DNA from: Diadophis punctatus similis
Taxonomy: Eukaryota; Chordata; Lepidosauria; Squamata; Dipsadidae
DNA: 64,000 nucleotides
Reading direction: 5' to 3'
Assembly: GCA_023053685.1 (NCBI GenBank)
Contig: JALIGW010000157.1
Coordinates: forward strand, 186,001 to 250,000
The notes beneath the pieces are model-generated. The model had not been told where the DNA came from and did not search any database. It worked only from the letters and a program-made list of their open reading frames with translations. This document shows, piece by piece, positions 37,382-49,594 of the stretch. The position numbers were made by a program, and so were the translations under genes. Within the stretch, counting starts at the first letter, position 1; each line of letters opens with the position of its first letter.

Positions 37382-39519
37382 GAGAAATAAGGAGAATGCA
37401 GTGTTAGACTTTGGGCTAGCTCTTCAGCGAAGGCTTGTAATCGAAAATCAAGCGAGAATTCGGCTTTCCAGCCCATGGGGAACAGGAATATGTGTTTCTT
37501 TTTCATTTCTGAGGTGTTTGTCAAAAGTGATATTTTTGGGCTGAATTGAGAAATAAGGCGAATGCTGTGTTAGACCTTGGGCTAGCTCTTCAGGGAAAGG
37601 TCAGAATCAATAATCAAGCGAGAATTCGGCTTTCCAGCCCATGGGGAACAGGAATATGTGTTTCTTTTTCATTTCTGAGGTGTTTGTCAAAAGTGATGTT
37701 TTTGGGCTGAATTGAATCCTAAGGCGAATGCTGTGTTAGACTTTGGGCTAGCTTTTCAGGGTAGGCTCGGAATCAAAAATCAAGCGAGAATTCAGCTTTC
37801 CAGCCTGTGGGGAACAGGAATATGTGTTTCATTTTCATTTCTGAGGTGTTTGTCAAAAGTGATGTTTTTGGGCTGAATTGAGAAATAAGGCGAATGCTGT
37901 GTTAGACCTTGGGCTAGCTCTTCAGGGAAAGGTCAGAATCAAAAATCAAGCGAGAATTCGGCTTTCCAGCCTGTGGGGAACAGGAATATGTGTTTCTTTT
38001 TCATTTCTGAGGTGTTTGTCAAAAGTGATGTTTTTGGGCTGAATTGAGAAATAAGGCGAATGCTGTGTTAGACCTTCTGCTAGCTCTTCAGGGAAAGGTC
38101 GGAATCAAAAATCAAGCGAGAATTCGGCTTTCCAGCCTGTGCGGAACACGAATATGTGTTTCATTTTCATTTCTGAGGTGTTTGTCAAAAGTCATGTTTT
38201 TTGGCTGAATTGAGAATGCTGTGTTAGACCTTGGGCTAGCTCTTCAGGGAAAGGTCAGAATCAAAAATTGAGCGAGAATTCGGCTTTCCAGCCCGTGGGG
38301 AACAGGAATATGTGTTTCTTTTTCATTTCTGAGGTGTTTGTCAAAAGTGATGTTTTTGGGCTGAATTGAGAAATAAGGCGAATGCTGTGTTAGACCTTGC
38401 GCTAGCTCTTCAGGGAAAGGTCAGAATCAATAATCAAGCAAGAATTCGGCTTTCCAGCCCATGGGGAACAGGAATATGTGTTTCTTTTTCATTTCTGAGG
38501 TGTTTGTCAAAAGTGATGTTTTTGGGCTGAATTGAATCCTAAGGCGAATGCTGTGTTAGACTTTGGGCTAGCTTTTCAGGGTAGGCTCGGAATCAAAAAT
38601 CAAGCGAGAATTCAGCTTTCCAGCCTGTGGGGAACAGGAATATGTGTTTCATTTTCATTTCTGAGGTGTTTGTCAAAAGTGATGTTTTTGGGCTGAATTG
38701 AATCCTAAGGCGAATGCTGTGTTAGACTTTGGGCTAGCTTTTCAGGGTAGGCTCGGAATCAAAAATCAAGCGAGAATTCAGCTTTCCAGCCTGTGGGGAA
38801 CAGGAATATGTGTTTCATTTTCATTTCTGAGGTGTTTGTCAAAAGTGATGTTTTTGGGCTGAATTGAATCCTAAGGCGAATGCTGTGTTAGACTTTGGGC
38901 TAGCTTTTCAGGGTAGGCTCGGAATCAAAAATCAAGCGAGAATTCAGCTTTCCAGCCTGTGGGGAACAGGAATATGTGTTTCATTTTCATTTCTGAGGTG
39001 TTTGTCAAAAGTGATGTTTTTTGGCTGAATTGAGAATGCTGTGTTAGACCTTGCGCTAGCTCTTCAGGGAAAGGTCAGAATCAATAATCAAGCAAGAATT
39101 CGGCTTTCCAGCCCATGGGGAACAGGAATATGTGTTTCTTTTTCATTTCTGAGGTGTTTGTCAAAAGTGATGTTTTTGGGCTGAATTGAATCCTAAGGCG
39201 AATGCTGTGTTAGACTTTGGGCTAGCTTTTCAGGGTAGGCTCGGAATCAAAAATCAAGCGAGAATTCAGCTTTCCAGCCTGTGGGGAACAGGAATACGTG
39301 TTTCTTTTTCATTTCTGAGGTGTTTGTCAAAAGTGATGTTTTTGGGCTGAATTGAATCCTAAGGCGAATGCTGTGTTAGACTTTGGGCTAGCTTTTCAGG
39401 GTAGGCTCGGAATCAAAAATCAAGCGAGAATTCAGCTTTCCAGCCTGTGGGGAACAGGAATATGTGTTTCATTTTCATTTCTGAGGTGTTTGTCAAAAGT
39501 GATGTTTTTGGGCTGAATT
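37382..39519. repeat. Domain I higher-order unit, alternative 13-mer (2,138 bp)
   Basis: Order: F H E G B C D E E E S E E. It is the partner of 14,653-16,790 at an offset of 22,729 bp, with the same C D replacement. It has no indel where the left copy has -1 and +1. Confidence 0.89.
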
Positions 39520-40515
39520 GAGAAATAAGGAGAATGCAGTGTTAGACTTTGGGCTAGCTCTTCAGCGAAGGCTTGTAATCGAAAATCAAGCGAGAATTCG
39601 GCTTTCCAGCCCATGGGGAACAGGAATATGTGTTTCCTTTTCATTTCTGAGGTGTTTGTCAAAAGTGATATTTTTGGGCTGAATTGAGAAATAAGGCGAA
39701 TGCTGTGTTAGACCTTGGGCTAGCTCTTCAGGGAAAGGTCAGAATCAATAATCAAGCGAGAATTCGGCTTTCCAGCCCATGGGGAACAGGAATATGTGTT
39801 TCTTTTTCATTTCTGAGGTGTTTGTCAAAAGTGATGTTTTTGGGCTGAATTGAATCCTAAGGCGAATGCTGTGTTAGACTTTGGGCTAGCTTTTCAGGGT
39901 AGGCTCGGAATCAAAAATCAAGCGAGAATTCAGCTTTCCAGCCTGTGGGGAACAGGAATACGTGTTTCATTTTCATTTCTGAGGTGTTTGTCAAAAGTGA
40001 TGTTTTTGGGCTGAATTGAATCCTAAGGCGAATGCTGTGTTAGACTTTGGGCTAGCTTTTCAGGGTAGGCTCGGAATCAAAAATCAAGCGAGAATTCAGC
40101 TTTCCAGCCTGTGGGGAACAGGAATATGTGTTTCATTTTCATTTCTGAGGTGTTTGTCAAAAGTGATGTTTTTGGGCTGAATTGAATCCTAAGGCGAATG
40201 CTGTGTTAGACTTTGGGCTAGCTTTTCAGGGTAGGCTCGGAATCAAAAATCAAGCGAGAATTCAGCTTTCCAGCCTGTGGGGAACAGGAATATGTGTTTC
40301 ATTTTCATTTCTGAGGTGTTTGTCAAAAGTGATGTTTTTGGGCTGAATTGAATCCTAAGGCGAATGCTGTGTTAGACTTTGGGCTAGCTTTTCAGGGTAG
40401 GCTCGGAATCAAAAATCAAGCGAGAATTCAGCTTTCCAGCCTGTGGGGAACAGGAATATGTGTTTCATTTTCATTTCTGAGGTGTTTGTCAAAAGTGATG
40501 TTTTTGGGCTGAATT
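39520..40515. repeat. Domain I short unit, 6-mer (996 bp)
   Basis: Order: F H E E E E. It corresponds to the 4-mer at 16,791 with two more E monomers, so copy number of E differs between the long duplicates. The next F is the cccatcggg form. Confidence 0.89.
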
Positions 40516-42321
40516 GAGAAATAAGGAGAATGCAGTGTTAGACTTTGGGCTAGCTCTTCAGCGAAGGCTTGTAATCGAAAATCAAGCGAGAATTCGGCTT
40601 TCCAGCCCATCGGGAACAGGAATATGTGTTTCTTTTTCATTTCTGAGGTGTTTGTCAAAAGTGATATTTTTGGGCTGAATTGAGAAATAAGGCGAATGCT
40701 GTGTTAGACCTTGGGCTAGCTCTTCAGGGAAAGGTCAGAATCAATAATCAAGCGAGAATTCGGCTTTCCAGCCCATGGGGAACAGGAATATGTGTTTCTT
40801 TTTCATTTCTGAGGTGTTTGTCAAAAGTGATGTTTTTGGGCTGAATTGAATCCTAAGGCGAATGCTGTGTTAGACTTTGGGCTAGCTTTTCAGGGTAGGC
40901 TCGGAATCAAAAATCAAGCGAGAATTCAGCTTTCCAGCCTGTGGGGAACAGGAATATGTGTTTCATTTTCATTTCTGAGGTGTTTGTCAAAAGTGATGTT
41001 TTTGGGCTGAATTGAGAAATAAGGCGAATGCTGTGTTAGACCTTGGGCTAGCTCTTCAGGGAAAGGTCAGAATCAAAAATCAAGCGAGAATTCGGCTTTC
41101 CAGCCTGTGGGGAACAGGAATATGTGTTTCTTTTTCATTTCTGAGGTGTTTGTCAAAAGTGATGTTTTTGGGCTGAATTGAGAAATAAGGCGAATGCTGT
41201 GTTAGACCTTCTGCTAGCTCTTCAGGGAAAGGTCGGAATCAAAAATCAAGCGAGAATTCGGCTTTCCAGCCTGTGCGGAACACGAATATGTGTTTCATTT
41301 TCATTTCTGAGGTGTTTGTCAAAAGTCATGTTTTTTGGCTGAATTGAGAATGCTGTGTTAGACCTTGGGCTAGCTCTTCAGGGAAAGGTCAGAATCAATA
41401 ATCAAGCAAGAATTCGGCTTTCCAGCCCATGGGGAACAGGAATATGTGTTTCTTTTTCATTTCTGAGGTGTTTGTCAAAAGTGATGTTTTTGGGCTGAAT
41501 TGAATCCTAAGGCGAATGCTGTGTTAGACTTTGGGCTAGCTTTTCAGGGTAGGCTCGGAATCAAAAATCAAGCGAGAATTCAGCTTTCCAGCCTGTGGGG
41601 AACAGGAATACGTGTTTCATTTTCATTTCTGAGGTGTTTGTCAAAAGTGATGTTTTTGGGCTGAATTGAATCCTAAGGCGAATGCTGTGTTAGACTTTGG
41701 GCTAGCTTTTCAGGGTAGGCTCGGAATCAAAAATCAAGCGAGAATTCAGCTTTCCAGCCTGTGGGGAACAGGAATATGTGTTTCATTTTCATTTCTGAGG
41801 TGTTTGTCAAAAGTGATGTTTTTGGGCTGAATTGAATCCTAAGGCGAATGCTGTGTTAGACTTTGGGCTAGCTTTTCAGGGTAGGCTCGGAATCAAAAAT
41901 CAAGCGAGAATTCAGCTTTCCAGCCTGTGGGGAACAGGAATATGTGTTTCATTTTCATTTCTGAGGTGTTTGTCAAAAGTGATGTTTTTGGGCTGAATTG
42001 AATCCTAAGGCGAATGCTGTGTTAGACTTTGGGCTAGCTTTTCAGGGTAGGCTCGGAATCAAAAATCAAGCGAGAATTCAGCTTTCCAGCCTGTGGGGAA
42101 CAGGAATATGTGTTTCATTTTCATTTCTGAGGTGTTTGTCAAAAGTGATGTTTTTTGGCTGAATTGAGAATGCTGTGTTAGACCATGCGCTAGCTCTTCA
42201 GGGAAAGGTCAGAATCAATAATCAAGCAAGAATTCGGCTTTCCAGCCCATGGGGAACAGGAATATGTGTTTCTTTTTCATTTCTGAGGTGTTTGTCAAAA
42301 GTGATGTTTTTGGGCTGAATT
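40516..42321. repeat. Last Domain I unit, 11 monomers
   Basis: Order: F H E G B S E E E E S, with two short copies. It follows the standard 13-mer for 11 monomers and then stops. The last S has a private gaccatgcgctagc (about 42,181). The next monomer is the chimeric junction into Domain II. No F monomer occurs to the right of this block. Confidence 0.9.
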
Positions 42322-42487
42322 GAATCCTAAGGCGAATGCTGTGTTAGACTTTGGGCTAGCTTTTCAGGGTAGGCTCGGAATCAAAAATTGAGCGAGAATT
42401 CGGCTTTCCAGCCCGTGGGGAACAGGAATATGTGTTTCTTTTTCATTTCTGAGGTGTTTGTCAAAAGTGATGTTTTTGGGCTGAATT
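42322..42487. repeat. Chimeric monomer E/C at the Domain I/II boundary
   Basis: The first third is class E (gaatcctaag, gggtaggctcgg). The rest matches the C/G form (attgag, attcggc, cccgtgg, tttctttttc). The switch lies in unit positions 57-68, about 42,378-42,389. Left of it units are F-anchored, and right of it they are K-anchored. It is the cleanest large-scale boundary in the window. Confidence 0.86.
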
Positions 42488-43483
42488 GAGAAATAAGACG
42501 AATGCTGTGTTAGACCTTGCGCTAGCTCTTCAGGGAAAGGTCAGAATCAATAATCAAGCGAGAATTCGGCTTTCCAGCCCATGGGGAACAGGAATATGTG
42601 TTTCTTTTTCATTTCTGAGGTGTTTGTCAATAGTGATGTTTTTGGGCTGAATTGAATCCTAAGGCGAATGCTGTGTTAGACTTTGGGCTAGCTTTTCAGG
42701 GTAGGCTCGGAATCAAAAATCAAGCGAGAATTCAGCTTTCCAGCCTGTGGGGAACAGGAATATGTGTTTCATTTTCATTTCTGAGGTGTTTGTCAAAAGT
42801 GATGTTTTTGGGCTGAATTGAGAAATAAGGCGAATGCTGTGTTAGACCTTGGGCTAGCTCTTCAGGGAAAGGTCGGAATCAAAAATTGAGCGAGAATTCG
42901 GCTTTCCAGCCCGTGGGGAACAGGAATATGTGTTTCTTTTTCATTTCTGAGGTGTTTGCCAAAAGTGATGTTTTTGGGCTGAATTGAGAAATAAGGCGAA
43001 TGCTGTGTTAGACCTTGGGCTAGGTCTTCAGGGAAAGGTCGGAATCAAAAATCAAGCGAGAATTCGGCTTTCCAGCCCATGGGGAACAGGAATATGTGTT
43101 TCTTTTTCATTTCTGAGGTGTTTGTCAAAAGTGATGTTTTTGGGCTGAATTCAATCCTAAGGCGAATGCTGTGTTAGACTTTGGGCTAGCTTTTCAGGGT
43201 AGGCTCGGAATCAAAAATCAAGCGAGAATTCAGCTTTCCAGCCTGTGGGGAACAGGAATATGTGTTTCATTTTCATTTCTGAGGTGTTTGTCAAAAGTGA
43301 TGTTTTTGGGCTGAATTGAGAAATAAGGCGAATGCTGTATTAGACCTTGGGCTAGCTCTTCAGGGAAAGGTCAGAATCAAAAATCAAGCGAGAATTCGGC
43401 TTTCCAGCCCGTGGGGAACAGGAATATGTGTTTCTTTTTCATTTCTGAGGTGTTTGTCAAAAGTGATGTTTTTGGGCTGAATT
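42488..43483. repeat. Domain II opening block, 6-mer (996 bp)
   Basis: Order: D E G A E G. D has aagacg and caatag. The first G ends in tgccaaaag. A has cccatgg rather than cctgtgg. The second E begins caatcc instead of gaatcc (43,152). The same D E G A E G run recurs at 45,632 with small changes. Confidence 0.88.
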
Positions 43484-43649
43484 GAGAAATAAGGCGAATG
43501 CTGTGTTAGACCTTGGGCTAGCTCTTCAGGGAAGGCTTGGAATCGAAAATCAAGCGAGAATTCGGCTTTCCAGCCCATGGGGAACAGGAATATGTGTTTC
43601 TTTTTCATTTCTGAGGTGTTTGTCAAAAGTGATGTTTTTGGGCTGAATT
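43484..43649. repeat. Type monomer, class K (domain-II marker)
   Basis: Class K has gggaaggcttggaatcgaaaatc and cccatgg. K starts are 43,484, 44,646, 47,282, 48,444, 49,595, 52,564, 56,030, 57,193, 59,020 and 62,154. Domain I has only three, at 4,443, 19,271 and 27,336. The aaggcttg segment resembles F, so F and K may share ancestry. Confidence 0.9.
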
Positions 43650-44147
43650 GAATCCTAAGGCGAATGCTGTGTTAGACTTTGGGCTAGCTTTTCAGGGTAG
43701 GCTCGGAATCAAAAATCAAGCGAGAATTCAGCTTTCCAGCCTGTGGGGAACAGGAATATGTGTTTCATTTTCATTTCTGAGGTGTTTGTCAAAAGTGATG
43801 TTTTTGGGCTGAATTGAGAAATAAGGCGAATGCTGTGTTAGACCTTGGGCTAGCTCTTCAGGGAAAGGTCGGAATCAAAAATTGAGCGAGAATTCGGCTT
43901 TCCAGCCCGTGGGGAACAGGAATATGTGTTTCTTTTTCATTTCTGAGGTGTTTGTCAAAAGTGATGTTTTTGGGCTGAATTGAGAAATAAGGCGAATGCT
44001 GTGTTAGACCTTGGGCTAGCTCTTCAGGGAAAGGTCGGAATCAAAAATTGAGCGAGAATTCGGCTTTCCAGCCCGTGGGGAACAGGAATATGTGTTTCTT
44101 TTTCATTTCTGAGGTGTTTGTCAAAAGTGATGTTTTTGGGCTGAATT

Positions 44148-44313
44148 GAGAAATAAGGCGAATGCTGTGTTAGACTTTGGGCTAGCTTTTCAGGGTAGGC
44201 TTGGAATCAAAAATCAAGCGAGAATTCAGCTTTCCAGCCTGTGGGGAACAGGAATATGTGTTTCATTTTCATTTCTGAGGTGTTTGTCAAAAGTGATGTT
44301 TTTGGGCTGAATT
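44148..44313. repeat. Type monomer, class M
   Basis: Class M has a G-type head (gagaaataag) on an E-type body (actttggg, gggtaggcttgg, attcagc, tttcatttt). It recurs at 47,946, 56,694, 58,521 and 60,348 and appears fixed as position 5 of the 7-mer. It is probably an old G/E recombinant that became a stable unit. Confidence 0.87.
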
Positions 44314-44645
44314 GAGAAATAAGGCGAATGCTGTGTTAGACCTTGGGCTAGCTCTTCAGGGAAAGGTCGGAATCAAAAATTGAGCGAGAATTCGGCTTTC
44401 CAGCCTGTGGGGAACAGGAATATGTGTTTCTTTTTCATTTCTGAGGTGTTTGTCAAAAGTGATGTTTTTGGGCTGAATTGAGAAATAAGGCGAATGCTGT
44501 GTTAGACCTTGGGCTAGCTCTTCAGGGAAAGGTCGGAATCAAAAATTGAGCGAGAATTCGGCTTTCCAGCCCGTGGGGAACAGGAATATGTGTTTCTTTT
44601 TCATTTCTGAGGTGTTTGTCAAAAGTGATGTTTTTGGGCTGAATT

Positions 44646-47281
44646 GAGAAATAAGGCGAATGCTGTGTTAGACCTTGGGCTAGCTCTTCAGGGAAGGCTT
44701 GGAATCGAAAATCAAGCGAGAATTCGGCTTTCCAGCCCATGGGGAACAGGAATATGTGTTTCTTTTTCATTTCTGAGGTGTTTGTCAAAAGTGATGTTTT
44801 TGGGCTGAATTGAATCCTAAGGCGAATGCTGTGTTAGACTTTGGGCTAGCTTTTCAGGGTAGGCTCGGAATCAAAAATCAAGCGAGAATTCAGCTTTCCA
44901 GCCTGTGGGGAACAGGAATATGTGTTTCATTTTCATTTCTGAGGTGTTTGTCAAAAGTGATGTTTTTGGGCTGAATTGAATCCTAAGTCGAATGTTGTGT
45001 TAGACTTTGGGCTAGCTTTTCAGGGTAGGCTCGGAATCAAAAATCAAGCGAGAATTCAGCTTTCCATCCTGTGGGGAACAGGAATATGTGTTTCATTTTC
45101 ATTTCTGAGGTGTTTGTCAAAAGTGATGTTTTTGGGCTGAATTGAATCCTAAGGCGAATGCTGTGTTAGACTTTGGGCTAGCTTTTCAGGGTAGGCTCGG
45201 AATCAAAAATCAAGCGAGAATTCAGCTTTCCAGCCCATGGGGAACAGGAATATGTGTTTCATTTTCATTTCTGAGGTGTTTGTCAAAAGTGATGTTTTTG
45301 GGCCGAATTGAGAAATAAGGCGAATGCTGTGTTAGACCTTGGGCTAGCTCTTCAGGGAAAGGTCAGAATCAAAAATCAAGCGAGAATTCGGCTTTCCAGC
45401 CTGTGCGGAACACGAATATGTGTTTCATTTTCATTTCTGAGGTGTTTGTCAAAAGTCATGTTTTTTGGCTGAATTGAGAATGCTGTGTTAGACCTTGGGC
45501 TAGCTCTTCAGGGAAAGGTCGGAATCAAAAATTGAGCGAGAATTCGGCTTTCCAGCCCGTGGGGAACAGGAATATGTGTTTCTATTTCATTTCTGAGGTG
45601 TTTGTCAAAAGTGATGTTTTTGGGCTGAATTGAGAAATAAGACGAATGCTGTGTTAGACCTTGCGCTAGCTCTTCAGGGAAAGGTCAGAATCAATAATCA
45701 AGCGAGAATTCGGCTTTCCAGCCCATGGGGAACAGGAATATGTGTTTCTTTTTCATTTCTGAGGTGTTTGTCAATAGTGATGTTTTTGGGCTGAATTGAA
45801 TCCTAAGGCGAATGCTGTGTTAGACTTTGGGCTAGATTTTCAGGGTAGGCTCGGAATCAAAAATCAAGCGAGAATTCAGCTTTCCAGCCTGTGGGGAACA
45901 GGAATATGTGTTTCATTTTCATTTCTGAGGTGTTTGTCAAAAGTGATGTTTTTGGGCTGAATTGAGAAATAAGGCGAATGCTGTGTTAGACCTTGGGCTA
46001 GCTCTTCAGGGAAAGGTCGGAATCAAAAATTGAGCGAGAATTCGGCTTTCCAGCCCGTGGGGAACAGGAATATGTGTTTCTTTTTCATTTCTGAGGTGTT
46101 TGCCAAAAGTGATGTTTTTGGGCTGAATTGAGAAATAAGGCGAATGCTGTGTTAGACCTTGGGCTAGGTCTTCAGGGAAAGGTCGGAATCAAAAATCAAG
46201 CGAGAATTCGGCTTTCCAGCCCATGGGGAACAGGAATATGTGTTTCTTTTTCATTTCTGAGGTGTTTGTCAAAAGTGATGTTTTTGGGCTGAATTGAATC
46301 CTAAGGCGAATGCTGTGTTAGACTTTGGGCTAGCTTTTCAGGGTAGGCTCGGAATCAAAAATCAAGCGAGAATTCAGCTTTCCAGCCTGTGGGGAACAGG
46401 AATATGTGTTTCATTTTCATTTCTGAGGTGTTTGTCAAAAGTGATGTTTTTGGGCTGAATTGAGAAATAAGGCGAATGCTGTGTTAGACCTTGGGCTAGC
46501 TCTTCAGGGAAAGGTCAGAATCAAAAATCAAGCGAGAATTCGGCTTTCCAGCCCGTGGGGAACAGGAATATGTGTTTCTTTTTCATTTCTGAGGTGTTTG
46601 TCAAAAGTGATGTTTTTGGGCTGAATTGAGAAATAAGGCGAATGCTGTGTTAGACCTTGGGCTAGCTCTTCAGGGAAAGTTCGGAATCAAAAATTGAGCG
46701 AGAATTCGGCTTTCCAGCCTGTGCGGAACACGAATATGTGTTTCATTTTCATTTCTGAGGTGTTTGTCAAAAGTCATGTTTTTTGGCTGAATTGAGAATG
46801 CTGTGTTAGACCTTGGGCTAGCTCTTCAGGGAAAGGTCGGAATCAAAAATTGAGCGAGAATTCGGCTTTCCAGCCCGTGGGGAACAGGAATATGTGTTTC
46901 TTTTTCATTTCTGAGGTGTTTGTCAATAGTGATGTTTTTGGGCTGAATTGAATCCTAAGGCGAATGCTGTGTTAGACTTTGGGCTAGCTTTTCAGGGTAG
47001 GCTCGGAATCAAAAATCAAGCGAGAATTCAGCTTTCCAGCCTGTGGGGAACAGGAATATGTGTTTCATTTTCATTTCTGAGGTGTTTGTCAAAAGTGATG
47101 TTTTTGGGCTGAATTGAGAAATAAGGCGAATGCTGTGTTAGACCTTGGGCTAGCTCTTCAGGGAAAGGTCGGAATCAAAAATTGAGCGAGAATTCGGCTT
47201 TCCAGCCCGTGGGGAACAGGAATATGTGTTTCTTTTTCATTTCTGAGGTGTTTGTCAAAAGTGATGTTTTTGGGCTGAATT
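44646..47281. repeat. Domain II higher-order unit, 16-mer (2,636 bp)
   Basis: Order: K E V E B C D E G A E G G/B C E G, with two short copies. V (44,978) introduces aagtcg and ttccatcc. The E at 45,144 ends gggccgaatt, which is also seen at 48,610, 50,424, 53,890, 57,691 and 59,518. The G/B chimera (46,628) is followed by a short copy whose tail has caatag, as in D. Confidence 0.87.
46628..46949. repeat. Two consecutive chimeric monomers, G/B then C/D
   Basis: The first monomer has a G start with attgag and a private gggaaagttcgg, then a B end (gtgcggaacacg, gtcatg). Its switch is at about 46,696-46,720. The second is a 156-bp C copy ending in caatagtgatg, the D-type tail. Together they look like a B C D segment shortened by one monomer. 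Confidence 0.82.
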
Positions 47282-48443
47282 GAGAAATAAGGCGAATGCT
47301 GTGTTAGACCTTGGGCTAGCTCTTCAGGGAAGGCTTGGAATCGAAAATCAAGCGAGAATTCGGCTTTCCAGCCCATGGGGAACAGGAATATGTGTTTCTT
47401 TTTCATTTCTGAGGTGTTTGTCAAAAGTGATGTTTTTGGGCTGAATTGAATCCTAAGGCGAATGCTGTGTTAGACTTTGGGCTAGCTTTTCAGGGTAGGC
47501 TCGGAATCAAAAATCAAGCGAGAATTCAGCTTTCCAGCCTGTGGGGAACAGGAATATGTGTTTCATTTTCATTTCTGAGGTGTTTGTCAAAAGTGATGTT
47601 TTTGGGCTGAATTGAGAAATAAGGCGAATGCTGTGTTAGACCTTGGGCTAGCTCTTCAGGGAAAGGTCGGAATCAAAAATTGAGCGAGAATTCGGCTTTC
47701 CAGCCCGTGGGGAACAGGAATATGTGTTTCTTTTTCATTTCTGAGGTGTTTGTCAAAAGTGATGTTTTTGGGCTGAATTGAGAAATAAGGCGAATGCTGT
47801 GTTAGACCTTGGGCTAGCTCTTCAGGGAAAGGTCGGAATCAAAAATTGAGCGAGAATTCGGCTTTCCAGCCCGTGGGGAACAGGAATATGTGTTTCTTTT
47901 TCATTTCTGAGGTGTTTGTCAAAAGTGATGTTTTTGGGCTGAATTGAGAAATAAGGCGAATGCTGTGTTAGACTTTGGGCTAGCTTTTCAGGGTAGGCTT
48001 GGAATCAAAAATCAAGCGAGAATTCAGCTTTCCAGCCTGTGGGGAACAGGAATATGTGTTTCATTTTCATTTCTGAGGTGTTTGTCAAAAGTGATGTTTT
48101 TGGGCTGAATTGAGAAATAAGGCGAATGCTGTGTTAGACCTTGGGCTAGCTCTTCAGGGAAAGGTCGGAATCAAAAATTGAGCGAGAATTCGGCTTTCCA
48201 GCCTGTGGGGAACAGGAATATGTGTTTCTTTTTCATTTCTGAGGTGTTTGTCAAAAGTGATGTTTTTGGGCTGAATTGAGAAATAATGCGAATGCTGTGT
48301 TAGACCTTGGGCTAGCTCTTCAGGGAAAGGTCGGAATCAAAAATTGAGCGAGAATTCGGCTTTCCAGCCCGTGGGGAACAGGAATATGTGTTTCTTTTTC
48401 ATTTCTGAGGTGTTTGTCAAAAGTGATGTTTTTGGGCTGAATT
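47282..48443. repeat. Domain II higher-order unit, 7-mer (1,162 bp)
   Basis: Order: K E G G M G G, the same as 43,484-44,645 at an offset of 3,798 bp. The last G has a private aataatgcg head (about 48,283). Confidence 0.9.
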
Positions 48444-49594
48444 GAGAAATAAGGCGAATGCTGTGTTAGACCTTGGGCTAGCTCTTCAGGGAAGGCTTGG
48501 AATCGAAAATCAAGCGAGAATTCGGCTTTCCAGCCCATGGGGAACAGGAATATGTGTTTCATTTTCATTTCTGAGGTGTTTGTCAAAAGTGATGTTTTTG
48601 GGCTGAATTGAATCCTAAGGCGAATGCTGTGTTAGACTTTGGGCTAGCTTTTCAGGGTAGGCTCGGAATCAAAAATCAAGCGAGAATTCAGCTTTCCAGC
48701 CCGTGGGGAACAGGAATATGTGTTTCATTTTCATTTCTGAGGTGTTTGTCAAAAGTGATGTTTTTGGGCCGAATTGAGAAATAAGGCGAATGCTGTGTTA
48801 GACCTTGGGCTAGCTCTTCAGGGAAAGGTCAGAATCAAAAATCAAGCGAGAATTCGGCTTTCCAGCCTGTGCGGAACACGAATATGTGTTTCATTTTCAT
48901 TTCTGAGGTGTTTGTCAAAAGTCATGTTTTTTGGCTGAATTGAGAATGCTGTGTTAGACCTTGGGCTAGCTCTTCAGGGAAAGGTCGGAATCAAAAATTG
49001 AGCGAGAATTCGGCTTTCCAGCCCGTGGGGAACAGGAATATGTGTTTCTTTTTCATTTCTGAGGTGTTTGTCAAAAGTGATGTTTTTGGGCTGAATTGAG
49101 AAATAAGACGAATGCTGTGTTAGACCTTGCGCTAGCTCTTCAGGGAAAGGTCAGAATCAATAATCAAGCGAGAATTCGGCTTTCCAGCCCATGGGGAACA
49201 GGAATATGTGTTTCTTTTTCATTTCTGAGGTGTTTGTCAATAGTGATGTTTTTGGGCTGAATTGAATCCTAAGGCGAATGCTGTGTTAGACTTTGGGCTA
49301 GCTTTTCAGGGTAGGCTCGGAATCAAAAATCAAGCGAGAATTCAGCTTTCCAGCCTGTGGGGAACAGGAATATGTGTTTCATTTTCATTTCTGAGGTGTT
49401 TGTCAAAAGTGATGTTTTTGGGCTGAATGAGAAATAAGGCGAATGCTGTGTTAGACCTTGGGCTAGCTCTTCAGGGAAAGGTCGGAATCAAAAATTGAGC
49501 GAGAATTCGGCTTTCCAGCCCGTGGGGAACAGGAATATGTGTTTCTTTTTCATTTCTGAGGTGTTTGTCAAAAGTGATGTTTTTGGGCTGAATT
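48444..49594. repeat. Domain II unit, 7-mer with one short copy (1,151 bp)
   Basis: Order: K E B C D E G. The K copy has tttcatttt. The E (48,610) has cccgtgg and gggccgaatt and leads into B as at 50,424. A t is missing near 49,428 (gctgaatgag). Confidence 0.88.

Larger units (their letters stand above)
43484..44645. repeat. Domain II higher-order unit, 7-mer (1,162 bp)
   Basis: Order: K E G G M G G, all full-length. This is the basic Domain II unit and recurs at 47,282-48,443 and 56,030-57,192. The first two G copies have attgag and cccgtgg. The G after M has attgag and cctgtgg. Confidence 0.9.

Noticed and set aside
19768..49428. The identical gctgaatgag 1-bp deletion at two places as evidence of shared descent
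   Set aside because: The following monomers differ (A at 19,769, G with attgag at 49,429), and a lost t in a tt run is easily recurrent, so independent events or errors are more likely.
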